Source: Methylobacillus sp. MM3 (GTDB lineage: Bacteria > Pseudomonadota > Gammaproteobacteria > Burkholderiales > Methylophilaceae). From it: DNA of 64,000 nucleotides. The stretch covers positions 248,001-312,000 of the forward strand of contig NZ_LXTQ01000001.1 in assembly GCF_001645185.1 (NCBI RefSeq), in the 5' to 3' direction. Positions 35,351 to 44,667 of the stretch are shown here, in pieces. Position 1 is the stretch's first letter. Each line of letters opens with the position of its first letter. A program made the translations under genes and the position numbers. Under the pieces are notes generated by a model that saw nothing but the letters and a program-made list of their open reading frames with translations, was not told the origin of the DNA and ran no database searches.

Positions 35351-36391
35351 TTACTCCAGGAAACTATCGCCGGACAGAATGCGATCCCATAGCTGTTTGC
35401 GCTTGGAGGAATCCTCCACCGGCTCCAGCCAGATAATCTTGTCCTCACCATGACCGGGGAATCGCGTAATCGTGTTGGCGAGCCCATGAACTCTGGAAAG
35501 GCGTTCACTGACGCTTTTTTCCAGCGTGTAATTGACCCAAGCCTCTGCAAGCTTGCGATTACGGCTGCCACGTGTCATGGCCCAGCAATCCAGCCAAGCC
35601 AGCGCGCCCTCCTGTGGGATCGCGTAGCCGACATCGGCACCTTCATCGCGCAAGGCTTTTAATTGCTGCGATCCGTAATTGGCATAGACCAGCACAATAT
35701 CGTTTTCGGTAAACAGCTTCACGACCTCTTGCGGGGAGGAATAAAACGTCAGGACATTCCGGCGCAAGGCAATCAGTTTTCTGGTGGCGAGCGCGAACCC
35801 GTTCTTGTCCAGACTGAATGGATCGGGTGCGCCGGTCTGCATCGCGGCAATCGTAAAATTGTGACTGCTGCCGTTATACGCCAGGACGCGGCCGCGGTAT
35901 GCCGGATCCCAGAGTGTAGATATCGAGCGCGGTATTTCCTTGACCTTCTTTCGATCGTAAATCAGCCCCATGTCGGAATAGGTATACGGAATCGCGTAAA
36001 CTTTTCCCTGGTGCATCACGCCCGGTATGGCGGAAAGATTCTTGAAACGTTCCAGCTGATGTGCGCGATTCGGAAGATTTTCCAGATTGAAGGGTACGCT
36101 CAGACCGCGATCGATATAACGCTGCAGCTCTGCCGTATTGACGGCAAACACATCATAGTCGGCAGCGTTGTTCCTATTGATTTTTTCCCACAGATCATCG
36201 TCGGAATTGACCAGGATGACATCCACATCGACCTGGTAGCGCTTTTCGAAAGCCTCTACTATCTCCGGGTCCGCGTAACCGTCCCAGGCTATGACACGCA
36301 GTTTCTCGCGCGCACCAGCCAGCGATGGATACATGCAACCAATGGAAATAAACAGCACGCAGATAAGCCGCCAATGAAGCTGAAAGTTCAT
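35351..36391 (-). CDS. PotD/PotF-like periplasmic solute-binding protein
   Basis: 346 residues from the ATG at 36391 (AAGGTGG just upstream; the open frame extends to 36430). A Sec signal peptide ends near SLAGA|REK. The family features are LRVIAWDGYADPEIVEAFEKRYQ, VNSDDDLWEKI, YAIPYTYSDMGLIYDRKKV and YANYGSQQLKALRDEG. Relatives bind spermidine or putrescine, and a related protein, NspS, signals norspermidine. There are no permease or ATPase genes beside it; instead the next gene, five bases on, is a Cache-HAMP-GGDEF protein, so it is more likely a sensor subunit than a transport component. Ligand unknown. Confidence 0.87.
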   Translation of the reverse strand: MNFQLHWRLICVLFISIGCMYPSLAGAREKLRVIAWDGYADPEIVEAFEKRYQVDVDVILVNSDDDLWEKINRNNAADYDVFAVNTAELQRYIDRGLSVPFNLENLPNRAHQLERFKNLSAIPGVMHQGKVYAIPYTYSDMGLIYDRKKVKEIPRSISTLWDPAYRGRVLAYNGSSHNFTIAAMQTGAPDPFSLDKNGFALATRKLIALRRNVLTFYSSPQEVVKLFTENDIVLVYANYGSQQLKALRDEGADVGYAIPQEGALAWLDCWAMTRGSRNRKLAEAWVNYTLEKSVSERLSRVHGLANTITRFPGHGEDKIIWLEPVEDSSKRKQLWDRILSGDSFLE

Positions 36392-36514
36392 CACCACCTT
36401 TACCGGTATGCGGAACGCAAGAAGTGACAATAACAGATTTTTTTGCGACGCCGATAGCGGAATGGCGCGCTGTCAGGCCAAAAGACTGGCAATAATATGA
36501 ACGATTACGAGATC

Positions 36515-38038
36515 TTACGAAGCAAGATCGATGATTTCGGTAATCGCCATCGCAGCAACATCATGCAGTTTTTCGTTATGCGGCATGCTGAGATCGATCA
36601 GTTCCATGATGCGCGAATAGCTGGAATCGACCATCACTTCGAAACCGTCCTCGTTCTTGCGGCGGATGCCAAACTTGACACGTTTGCGTTGTTCCGCGGA
36701 TAGCTTGCCCAGCAGGTTCTTGGTCGCCCATATCGCGCCGCTGCGCGCAAAATCGCTGAGGCGCGCGGTATGGTTGATGGTATCTCCCAGCACCGTGAAT
36801 TCGACCTTGGTATCAACATGGAACACGCCCAGCCATTCCAGCCCCTCGTTGATGCCTGTGTTCAGGTAAAGCTCGTGCGTCCAGTTCTTGCGCAATTGCC
36901 ATTCCTTGCTGATGCGACGCATGGCCTCCTTGATTTCCTGAGCGCAGGTCAACGCATTGAGAATGTAGTTGCAATCGGGCTGCGGGAGGAAGTAATACAC
37001 CATGCCGTCGCCGACGTGCTTGCCGTGAGTACCGTAATACTTGCGAAAAATCGGCTCCATGGTCGCCCAGATTTCGTTGATCAGCTCGAAATACTCGTCC
37101 GCTGGCAACTCGGTACAGATACGCACGGAATTCTGCAGGTCCGCCACCAGCACCGCGACATCGGTCAGTACCGGCAGACGCCTTTTCAGCAGATTGCGGA
37201 TGACTTCGTCACGGCGCTCGAGCAGGCCAAGCAAGTTGTCGTCTCCCAGCGCGGGGGCATACACGAAGAGTATCCCTTCGCGGTAATACGATGCATGGAC
37301 GGAATATTCGACGCGCTCGCCGGAGGGGGCTTGCAGCGACAAGGGCAGTTTGACCAGCGAGCCGGTCGGATAAACGTCCGCCTGCGATTGGGAAGAAGAT
37401 GCCAGCGTTTGTGCCTGCTGCGTCAAGAACCCCATCAAATCATTGCGCGTCAGCCGCCCGCGCCCCAGCATCAGGTGGATCTGTACCAACGCCTCGCGAT
37501 TGGCCGCCGCGCTCCCGTACATGCCCTTCAGCAAATAAACCAGCGCGTTGCGCTCCTTGATATCGCTGGGAAGCCGCTCAAAGCCGCCCAGCAATTCATT
37601 GCGCGCATCATCGTTGTACCAGGTGATTTCAAAGTTGTAGTTCACCATGTAGGCCGGAAAAGGAATCTGATCGATGGTGAATCGCTGGTTTCCGGCCATG
37701 CCCGGCACGCTGCGCATCGGCTCCGGCGCGGATTCACGCCTTTCGCCTGATGACTGTGCCGCAAGATCCTCGGGTGCCGCCATCGCGGACTGCGGATTTT
37801 CGGCCTGCAGGCGACGTGCAATCTCCGTCATTTGCAGGCCCTGTTTTTTGAGTTTCTGGATTTGAGCGATGCGTGAAACCGCATCGTCGGGGAAATAGCC
37901 GATTTGCCGCGCCCGAGTCATGGCCTCCGCGCCAGGATTCTTCACTACCGGCCTGGGTAACAGGCCCAGGGAGATGTAGTTATTAAGCGTTGCCCGGGAT
38001 ATCCCGGCAGCTTCTAGCAATTCCAGACTGGTCAGCAT
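36515..38038 (-). CDS. MerR-type HTH, PAS-like and class III nucleotide cyclase fusion
   Basis: About 507 residues from the ATG at 38038 (a TTG at 38053 would add five). A MerR-like winged helix spans about 1-75 (SLELLEAAGISRATLNNYISLGLL, then a helix ending KKQGLQMTEIARRLQ). A PAS-like domain follows (about 120-230, PFPAYMVNYNFEITWYND). The class III cyclase domain (about 290-460) has metal-binding VADLQNS and GDGMVYYF and the GDTINHTARL block. It should make cAMP or cGMP in the cytoplasm. A DNA-binding head on a nucleotide cyclase is unusual; two dyads lie in its promoter region. Transcribed alone. Confidence 0.85.
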   Translation of the reverse strand: MLTSLELLEAAGISRATLNNYISLGLLPRPVVKNPGAEAMTRARQIGYFPDDAVSRIAQIQKLKKQGLQMTEIARRLQAENPQSAMAAPEDLAAQSSGERRESAPEPMRSVPGMAGNQRFTIDQIPFPAYMVNYNFEITWYNDDARNELLGGFERLPSDIKERNALVYLLKGMYGSAAANREALVQIHLMLGRGRLTRNDLMGFLTQQAQTLASSSQSQADVYPTGSLVKLPLSLQAPSGERVEYSVHASYYREGILFVYAPALGDDNLLGLLERRDEVIRNLLKRRLPVLTDVAVLVADLQNSVRICTELPADEYFELINEIWATMEPIFRKYYGTHGKHVGDGMVYYFLPQPDCNYILNALTCAQEIKEAMRRISKEWQLRKNWTHELYLNTGINEGLEWLGVFHVDTKVEFTVLGDTINHTARLSDFARSGAIWATKNLLGKLSAEQRKRVKFGIRRKNEDGFEVMVDSSYSRIMELIDLSMPHNEKLHDVAAMAITEIIDLAS

Positions 38039-38044
38039 TATTAG

Positions 38045-38099
38045 ACTGTCCAATTAACAAAGACAGTTCAAATCATATCTGAACAGATTTAAAAATCAA
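38045..38099 (-). promoter_or_regulatory. Promoter with two dyads upstream of the MerR-PAS-cyclase gene
   Basis: On the minus strand TTGATT (38094-38099) and TATGAT (38072-38077) are 16 bases apart. GTTCA-N9-TGAAC (38066-38084) overlaps the -10, and ACTGTC-N11-GACAGT (38045-38067) lies just downstream in the leader. These are reasonable operator candidates for the gene's own MerR-like domain. Confidence 0.45.
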
Positions 38100-38121
38100 T
38101 AGCTATTTATAAATTAATAGT

Positions 38122-39096
38122 CTATTTCTTGCGAGCCAGAAACTGCCCGACCAAATCCGACGCGCGGCCTGTTAAATCCTTAGATATACAGTCCAAATAA
38201 TTAACCTCCCTCATGCTTCTTAACCAAGTCATCTGGCGTTTGGCTAGCTGCCTAGTGGCGGCAATGCCTTTCTCTCTTAGCTCTGTACTGTCTAAATTAC
38301 CTTCAGTAAACTCCCAGACTTGCCGATAACCGACACAGCGCATGGAAGGCATGGACAGACTTAAGGAATATGTTTTGCGCAAGTGCCTGACTTCATCTAC
38401 CAGCCCTTGCTTCAGCATGGCTTCGAACCGATCCGCGATACGCGCATGCAGGACTGCGCGATCCGATGGCAACAGCGCCAGCTTCATCAAGCGATATGGA
38501 AGCGACGGTTGCCCGATAGTTTTGGAAAAGTGCTGCGACATCGGCACGCCGGTCAATTTGTACACTTCAAGAGCGCGCTGTATGCGCTGTGCGTCAGCAG
38601 GCTCAAGGCGAGCCGCTGCTTCAGGGTCAATTTTGGACAGTTCAAAATGGAGCGCAGGCCATCCGTGTATTTCCGCTTGCTCTTCCAACTGTTTACGCAG
38701 TTCAGGATCGGCCTGAGGCAAGTCGCTCAGCCCTCCTTCCAGCGCCTTGAAATACAGCATCGTCCCGCCTACCAGCAGAGGGACTTTGCCGCGCGCGGTA
38801 ATATCCGCCATCAAGCGCAGCGCGTCATTGCAAAATTGAGCTGCGGAATAAGCCTCGGTCGGAGAAATAATGTCGATGAGATGGTGCGGCGCACGCGCAA
38901 GAGTTGCGGCGTCCGGCTTGGCGGTGCCGATATTCATGTCCCGATACACCAGCGCCGAATCGACACTGATCAGTTCAACAGGAAAGCGTTGGGCAAGCTC
39001 TACCGCCAAGCCCGTTTTACCGCTGGCGGTCGGGCCCATCAGGAAAATCGCAGGCGGTAACTGATCGGGGCTAACTATAGGGGTGGCGGAGCTCAT
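38122..39096 (-). CDS. miaA: tRNA dimethylallyltransferase MiaA
   Basis: 324 residues. P-loop GPTASGKT near 21-28, the [16 protein letters not shown] block that contacts substrate and t[32 protein letters not shown] and [13 protein letters not shown]. Adds a dimethylallyl group to A37 of tRNAs reading UNN codons. The usual hfq neighbour is absent. The base composition near its 3' end is more AT-rich than in neighbouring genes. Confidence 0.96.
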   Translation of the reverse strand: MSSATPIVSPDQLPPAIFLMGPTASGKTGLAVELAQRFPVELISVDSALVYRDMNIGTAKPDAATLARAPHHLIDIISPTEAYSAAQFCNDALRLMADITARGKVPLLVGGTMLYFKALEGGLSDLPQADPELRKQLEEQAEIHGWPALHFELSKIDPEAAARLEPADAQRIQRALEVYKLTGVPMSQHFSKTIGQPSLPYRLMKLALLPSDRAVLHARIADRFEAMLKQGLVDEVRHLRKTYSLSLSMPSMRCVGYRQVWEFTEGNLDSTELREKGIAATRQLAKRQMTWLRSMREVNYLDCISKDLTGRASDLVGQFLARKK

Positions 39097-39105
39097 CGAT
39101 GCAAA

Positions 39106-39123
39106 CGCGTTTATGAAAACGCG
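39106..39123 (-). terminator. Hairpin between pldA-like and miaA genes
   Basis: Seven-bp stem CGCGTTT/AAACGCG with a four-base loop, followed on the minus strand by only three T residues. It lies just after the stop of the phospholipase gene; a weak terminator or attenuator at best. Confidence 0.35.
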
Positions 39124-39128
39124 AAAGT

Positions 39129-40310
39129 TTAACGCACGATGGAAATTCCGATACGAAATTGATCGCTTTTACGGTCGTTGTAATTCAGCAGCGTTTCTCC
39201 ATATCCGGAAAAGTACTGGAAGTGGATGAAGCTGCCGATATTGGAGAACACCTCCGTGCCCAGCGGGTAGGAGGCATCGATCTGTGCCGTCGCGTAGCCT
39301 GCCGTACCCTGCAGATAATTTGCGGTGAATTTCCAGCCATCATCCCGGCCGTATTGAGCAGCCCAATTCACGAAGCCGCGATAACGCTGGATGTCGGGGT
39401 TCTCTTCCTTGTCGAGATAGGCCCGGATGCGTGGATTGAAGCTCAGCACACTGCCATCGGCAAACTTCTTCTGCCATCTCGGTTCGAAAAACAGGGTGTC
39501 GATGCTGCGCGAGTCCTCATCTTCCCGGCCGTTGGATTCGTGTTCATATCCCGCCTTCCAGGTTTGCGGCATCCACTCCCGGCCTTCGAGTTTTCCCTGC
39601 CAGAACAGCGAAGGGCGATAGCTAGTATCGCGAAATGGCTTGGAGTCTTCCCCCAGATCCCAGAACGAATTCTGGGTATAGCCGAAATACATGCCCTTCA
39701 GAAATGGCGCCAGTTTGACGATCGCACCGTCGGGCGAAAAGAGGCGATAGTTGAAGCTGAGCTGAAAGCGCGCGTCGCCCTCTCCTCCCATCAGAAAATA
39801 CATGGGCTCGTTGACGGACAACGCGGGCAATTCGGCATCCTCCAACACCACGGTCTGCTGTGCGGTTGCCTCACCCTCCGACTCGCCAAGCCTGGGTGCC
39901 AGATTGATCGGCTGAGTCGCTGTCAGCGGTTCCAGCGTGACTGTGGATTCGGAGGTTACCAGCGCAAGCCGGTTTGATTCAACATCCACAAGCTCCACCC
40001 GCACGATGCCCGTAACCTCCGCATCCAGCTTGCCGCTATATAGCCGCCGCAAACTGCCCGCCGGCGCATCGGCCGCGGCTGCCAGAGGAAATCGGACCTC
40101 CGACCCGTTGGCGGTAATCAGCCGTAGATGCAGCACAGCTGGCCATATTGATTTCTCCGAAGGCCGAATCACCTGCAACTCGACTGTCTGGCCCGTCCTG
40201 ATCGATTCGGACTGGCTGGCAATGAGCCATCCTCCCGAATCCGCCGCCAGAACCGGCAACGGTATGGCATACAACAGAAACACAAGCGACACCCTGACGA
40301 GGTTTTTCAT
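39129..40310 (-). CDS. pldA: Outer-membrane phospholipase A (PldA/OMPLA family)
   Basis: 393 residues with a Sec signal peptide ([23 protein letters not shown]). About 130 residues of beta-rich periplasmic sequence precede the barrel. The active-site segment YEHESNGR carries His257 and Ser259, matching H142 and S144 of E. coli OMPLA. The third triad residue, Asn156 in E. coli, falls on Asp271 (SRSID), an apparent change. The last residues GISIVR suit C-terminal insertion by the Bam complex. Hydrolyses misplaced outer-leaflet phospholipids. Longer than E. coli PldA because of the N-terminal region. Confidence 0.85.
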   Translation of the reverse strand: MKNLVRVSLVFLLYAIPLPVLAADSGGWLIASQSESIRTGQTVELQVIRPSEKSIWPAVLHLRLITANGSEVRFPLAAAADAPAGSLRRLYSGKLDAEVTGIVRVELVDVESNRLALVTSESTVTLEPLTATQPINLAPRLGESEGEATAQQTVVLEDAELPALSVNEPMYFLMGGEGDARFQLSFNYRLFSPDGAIVKLAPFLKGMYFGYTQNSFWDLGEDSKPFRDTSYRPSLFWQGKLEGREWMPQTWKAGYEHESNGREDEDSRSIDTLFFEPRWQKKFADGSVLSFNPRIRAYLDKEENPDIQRYRGFVNWAAQYGRDDGWKFTANYLQGTAGYATAQIDASYPLGTEVFSNIGSFIHFQYFSGYGETLLNYNDRKSDQFRIGISIVR

Positions 40311-40347
40311 GTAAAGCTCCTTTTATCTCTTAGGGTGTCTTTTTGCG

Positions 40348-42726
40348 CTAGAGTTTTTCCAGATGCAGCATGGTCTTGATCACGCTGTCCGGATTGAGGG
40401 AAATACTGTCGATGCCCTCCCTGACCAGAAACTCCGCGAACTCCGGGTAATCGCTCGGCGCCTGGCCGCAAATCCCGATCTTGCGGCCTTTCTTCCTGGC
40501 CGCGCGTATCACCTGCGAAATCAATGCCTTCACCGCCGGATTACGCTCGTCGAAAATCGGCGCGACGATTTCGGAATCGCGATCAAGGCCTAGCGTCAGT
40601 TGCGTAAGGTCGTTGGAGCCGATGGAGAATCCGTCGAAAATCTCGGCGAACTCCTCAGCAAGAATCACGTTGCTGGGGATCTCGCACATCACGTACACCT
40701 CCAACCCGTTCTCTCCGCGCTTGAGGCCGAATTCCGCCATGGTCTCCAACACCTTTTCCCCTTCTGCAATCGTGCGGCAGAAAGGAATCATCATCTTGAC
40801 GTTGGTCAGCCCCATGCCGTCGCGCACGCGCTTGATGGCTGCGCATTCGAGACCGAAAGCCGGCTTGTACCGCGGATGCGAATAGCGGGAAGCACCGCGA
40901 AAGCCCAGCATCGGGTTTTCTTCGCTGGGCTCATAGTGTTGCCCACCCAGGAGATTGGCATATTCGTTGGTTTTGAAATCGCTCATGCGCACGATCACGT
41001 CATTCGGATAAAACGCCGCGCCGATGGTGGCAATGCCGCGTGACAGCTTGTCGATAAAGTACTCGCGCTTGTCCTGGTAGCCGTGCGTCTGCTCTTCGAT
41101 GGCATGCTTGAGACGGTGGTCGCGCAGGTGCTCGTAATCGACCAGCGCCATCGGGTGAATGGCGATGTCGTGGTTGATGATGAACTCCATGCGCGCGAGA
41201 CCTACGCCCTGGTTGGGAATCTTGGCCAGTGCCAGCGCCTGCGCGGGGTCGGCCACATTCATCATGACCTTAACCGGCGGCTGCGGCAGTTTGTCCAGAT
41301 TGAAGGTTTGCACCTCGAACGGCAACGCGCCTTCGTACACGATGCCCTGCTCGCCCTCGGCGCAGTTCATCGTGATGGGCATGCCGTCCGCCAAGCGGTG
41401 CGAACCATCGCCGGTGCCGACGATGGCCGGCACGCCGAGCTCACGCGAAACGATGGCCGCGTGGCAGGTGCGCCCGCCCTGGTCGGTGATGATGCCCTTG
41501 GACTTGCGCATGATCGGTTCCCAGTCCGGATCAGTGCGCTCGGTGACAAGAATGTCGCCAGCCACGAATTGGTTGATGTCCGCGACCGACCGTATGACCC
41601 TGGTGCGCCCGGAAGAAATCTTTTCGCCAACGGCGGTGCCGGTCAGCAGAATCTTGCCGCGCTTCTCGAGCCTGTACTCCGTGTATGTCAGGCCATTGTT
41701 TTGCCCGTGGATCGTCTCCGGCCGCGCCTGCACAATGAACAGCTCACCGGTCTCGCCATCCTTGGCCCACTCCATGTCCATCGGCGTCCAGCCGCCATGC
41801 AGCTGGGAGTAATGCTCTTCGATAATGATCGCGTAACGCGCCAATTGGAGCACCTCTTCATCACTGATGCTGAACCGGTCGCGCAAGGCAGGATCGACAG
41901 ACACCGTCGCCGTCTTGCCGCCGTGTTCGTAGATCATGCGCGTGGCTTTTTCGCCCAGCTTCTTTTTCAGGATGGGATGAAAGCCATTGGTCAGCGTTGG
42001 CTTGAATACCAGGAATTCGTCAGGCGTCACACTGCCCTGCACGAGGGGTTCGCCCAGACCATAGGCGGCGTTGATGAGCACCACGTCCTTGAATCCGCTT
42101 TCGGTATCGATGGAGAACATCACACCGGAAGTTGCCAGATCGGAGCGCACCATTTTCTGCACACCAATGGACAGCGCCACATCCATGTGGTCAAAGCCGT
42201 TGGCATTGCGGTAGGAAATCGCACGATCGGTAAAGAGCGAGGCATAGCACTCCTTCACTGCATGCAGCAGTTGGGCCTCGCCATTGATATTAAGAAAGGT
42301 TTCCTGCTGACCGGCGAAACTGGCGTTAGGCAAGTCTTCCGCTGTCGCCGAGCTGCGCACGGCAACGTCGACATCCTTGCGCCCGTAATCGGCGCTCAGC
42401 CTGGCATAAGCCGCGAGAACCGCCTTTTCGAGGTCTTCGGGCAAAGGGGCCCCCAGCAGCAATTCGCGCAGGCTTTCGCCGGTTTCCTGCAAAGTACGCA
42501 CATCGCTCTGGCTATTGACCCGCGATAACAGCATACGCATCCGGTCGCGCAGGTTGCTCTTGTCGATGAAATGCCAATAAGCCTCGGCGGTCAGCGCAAA
42601 TCCGTTGGGAATCTTGACGCCGCGTCCGGTCAGCGTTTGATACATCTCCCCCAGCGATGCATTCTTGCCGCCCACGCGCGGCAAATCGTCGAGACGTATC
42701 TGCTCGAACCAAAGGACGTGCTCCAT
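40348..42726 (-). CDS. ppsA: Phosphoenolpyruvate synthase PpsA
   Basis: 792 residues, full length. ATP-grasp-type N-terminal domain (GGKNASLGEM, AVRSSATAEDLPNASFAGQQETFLN), the phosphohistidine swivelling domain with the catalytic His in GGRTCHAAIVSRELGVPAIVG, and a C-terminal PEP-binding barrel (GSNDLTQLTLGLDRDS and IGICGQAPSDYPEF). Converts pyruvate plus ATP to PEP, AMP and phosphate for gluconeogenesis. AAGGAG lies before the ATG. The usual divergent regulatory-protein gene ppsR is absent. Confidence 0.96.
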   Translation of the reverse strand: MEHVLWFEQIRLDDLPRVGGKNASLGEMYQTLTGRGVKIPNGFALTAEAYWHFIDKSNLRDRMRMLLSRVNSQSDVRTLQETGESLRELLLGAPLPEDLEKAVLAAYARLSADYGRKDVDVAVRSSATAEDLPNASFAGQQETFLNINGEAQLLHAVKECYASLFTDRAISYRNANGFDHMDVALSIGVQKMVRSDLATSGVMFSIDTESGFKDVVLINAAYGLGEPLVQGSVTPDEFLVFKPTLTNGFHPILKKKLGEKATRMIYEHGGKTATVSVDPALRDRFSISDEEVLQLARYAIIIEEHYSQLHGGWTPMDMEWAKDGETGELFIVQARPETIHGQNNGLTYTEYRLEKRGKILLTGTAVGEKISSGRTRVIRSVADINQFVAGDILVTERTDPDWEPIMRKSKGIITDQGGRTCHAAIVSRELGVPAIVGTGDGSHRLADGMPITMNCAEGEQGIVYEGALPFEVQTFNLDKLPQPPVKVMMNVADPAQALALAKIPNQGVGLARMEFIINHDIAIHPMALVDYEHLRDHRLKHAIEEQTHGYQDKREYFIDKLSRGIATIGAAFYPNDVIVRMSDFKTNEYANLLGGQHYEPSEENPMLGFRGASRYSHPRYKPAFGLECAAIKRVRDGMGLTNVKMMIPFCRTIAEGEKVLETMAEFGLKRGENGLEVYVMCEIPSNVILAEEFAEIFDGFSIGSNDLTQLTLGLDRDSEIVAPIFDERNPAVKALISQVIRAARKKGRKIGICGQAPSDYPEFAEFLVREGIDSISLNPDSVIKTMLHLEKL

Positions 42727-42754
42727 GTAACTGCTCCTTACAAAAAAGTTTGTA

Positions 42755-43567
42755 TTATTTGCATCGGCCTATCGAATCCGCCGCGCACATCCTGCCATCC
42801 GTCCATACCGCTTCGCCAAGCTGCGCCCCCGTCAAATCCGCACCCTCGAGTCTGGCCTGTGTCAGGTTGGCCCGCCGCAAATCAGCATGGCTCAGGTTTG
42901 TTCCCTTGAAACTGGTGCCGACGAGCTCTGCACCGTTCAGATCGGCACCGACCAGCAGCGTATCGTCTTTCATGCACCCGCTCCAGTTGACGCCCTTGCT
43001 TGCGGGCGCCTCGCAATCGCTGGCTTTTATCTGCAGCCCGACCTTGATCGGAGTAACCGGCTGGTAAAACAGCAGAAACAATATGGCAATCCCGATAAAT
43101 ATGCCGATGGACAGCCAGACGAAACCATAGCGCTGCCCATGCTGGCGCAGCCAGGTATCGAATTCGCCGCGCCATTCGCGATACGCATGCTGCTCCATGG
43201 TTTCGGGGGCCTGCCGACGATCATGGCCGGCACGGTTATCCTGGCCCTCCGGCAAGACGATAACGGGCTTGGCGGCGCGAGGGTCGGGCGACTTGCGATC
43301 ATCCAGCCAGCGCAACACAGCCTTGGCTCTTTCCTCGGTCCACTCGGGGTCCGCTTCCTTGGCACCACCCTTCAATTGCAGCATGTTCCGCACCCCGGCG
43401 GCCAGCTCAGGAACGTCGTCGGCCAATTGCCAATAGCGGCCATCCTGGCTCACCTCATCCTGCTCGCTGATACGGCCCAGAATGATGAAACGGCAAATCA
43501 GCGACTCAGGAAATGGCCCGCTAACTTTATCGCCTTGTTTTAAATACCAAAGACGGTATATTTCCAT
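42755..43567 (-). CDS. Membrane protein with GYF-like head and pentapeptide repeats
   Basis: 270 residues. The N-terminal 65 residues (YRLWYLKQGDKVSGPFPESLI, QDGRYWQLAD) resemble a GYF_2-type domain. A charged middle region precedes one membrane helix (about 148-168, YGFVWLSIGIFIGIAILFLLFY). The C-terminal part holds seven or so pentapeptide repeats of the A(D/N)LxxAxL type (about 205-250), with four cysteines spread after the membrane helix. The repeats form a right-handed beta helix and would be periplasmic. The function is unknown. The gene lies 28 bases upstream of ppsA on the same strand and is probably co-transcribed. Confidence 0.75.
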   Translation of the reverse strand: MEIYRLWYLKQGDKVSGPFPESLICRFIILGRISEQDEVSQDGRYWQLADDVPELAAGVRNMLQLKGGAKEADPEWTEERAKAVLRWLDDRKSPDPRAAKPVIVLPEGQDNRAGHDRRQAPETMEQHAYREWRGEFDTWLRQHGQRYGFVWLSIGIFIGIAILFLLFYQPVTPIKVGLQIKASDCEAPASKGVNWSGCMKDDTLLVGADLNGAELVGTSFKGTNLSHADLRRANLTQARLEGADLTGAQLGEAVWTDGRMCAADSIGRCK

Positions 43568-43774
43568 CGGAATGACATCATAATGTTGGCATACTCAAGA
43601 AGATTTCCTAGCCTCATGGGACAAGCTTGCCTAATGGTATCAACTTTTATACCTAATGTAGGGACATGCCTACCCCAAATGAAAATAAGGGATTAGGGTT
43701 GCAGTAGTGGGCAATTCATTGGAGAATCCAGCCATTCTTACGTTCTATGCCAATAACCAGCAAGGGCCCCATAA

Positions 43775-44629
43775 ATGAATTTGATCGTCGGCATTATCAT
43801 CCTGTTTGGTTGCGTTCTGGGTGGTTATGTAATGCACCACGGTCAACTGGGAGCCCTGTATCAGCCCACTGAACTTCTTATTATCGGCGGCGGCGCGTTT
43901 GGAGCATTTTTTATTGCTCACCCCCTCCCCATCATCAAAAAGGCCTTTGCTTCGGTTCTCAGCTTGCTGAAAGGTTCCTCGTACAACAAGACCAAGTACA
44001 TGGAGCTGCTGGCACTGATGTACGCTTTATTCACAAAAATTCGCAAGGACGGCCTCATCGCGCTGGAAGCCGACATCGAAAACCCCGATTCCAGCCCCAT
44101 TTTCAGCCAGTATCCGGGCGTTACCTCGAATCATCACGTGCTCGACTTCATCTGCGATTATTTCCGGCTGATGGTCGGCGGCAGCATGAACGCCTTCGAA
44201 ATCGAAAATCTGATGGATGTCGAAATGGAAACCCATCATGAAGACGTGCACAAGCCTATCGGCGCCGTACAAGGTGCGGCAGACGCGTTGCCGGCCTTCG
44301 GTATTATCGCGGCGGTGTTGGGGGTGGTGATCACCATGGGCGCCATCGGCGGCCCGCCGGAAGAACTCGGTCGCAATGTCGGCGCGGCTCTGGTAGGGAC
44401 CATGCTGGGTATTCTTCTGGCTTACGGGATGGTTGGACCGATTGGAACCGCACTTAACCATCGAGCGGAAGAGGAAGCCAAGTACTACAGTTGCATCAAG
44501 ACCTGCATCATTGCTTACCTTAACGGCTACGCACCGCAGGTTGCCGTCGAGTTCGGCCGGAAAGTCCTGCCTTCCGGAGTACGCCCCGGCTTCCTTGAGC
44601 TTGAAGAACACGTCAAGCAGAAGAAATAA
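43775..44629 (+). CDS. motA: Flagellar motor stator protein MotA
   Basis: 284 residues, as in E. coli MotA. Membrane helices are near 1-20, 33-50, 170-190 and 203-222. The functionally critical proline lies in ADALPAFGIIAAVLGVVITMG, and the cytoplasmic loop carries the charged helix near residues 85-100 that contacts FliG. With MotB it forms the proton channel of the flagellar motor. In the 207 bases upstream I find no clear sigma-28 or sigma-54 promoter. motB follows after 38 bases. Confidence 0.96.
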   Translation: MNLIVGIIILFGCVLGGYVMHHGQLGALYQPTELLIIGGGAFGAFFIAHPLPIIKKAFASVLSLLKGSSYNKTKYMELLALMYALFTKIRKDGLIALEADIENPDSSPIFSQYPGVTSNHHVLDFICDYFRLMVGGSMNAFEIENLMDVEMETHHEDVHKPIGAVQGAADALPAFGIIAAVLGVVITMGAIGGPPEELGRNVGAALVGTMLGILLAYGMVGPIGTALNHRAEEEAKYYSCIKTCIIAYLNGYAPQVAVEFGRKVLPSGVRPGFLELEEHVKQKK

Positions 44630-44667
44630 CACTTCCTTATACTTTTCACAGGTAAGTTGCCGCCGCC

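Noticed and set aside
41083-42528. 481-codon plus-strand frame inside ppsA
   Set aside because: Mirror frame of the PEP synthase gene, with His/Arg/Gln-rich composition typical of antisense shadows.
43568-43774. Search for sigma-28 or sigma-54 promoter upstream of motA
   Set aside because: A GGGACAAGCTTGCC stretch superficially resembles a sigma-54 site, but the GG-GC spacing is one base short; no sigma-28 match was seen.
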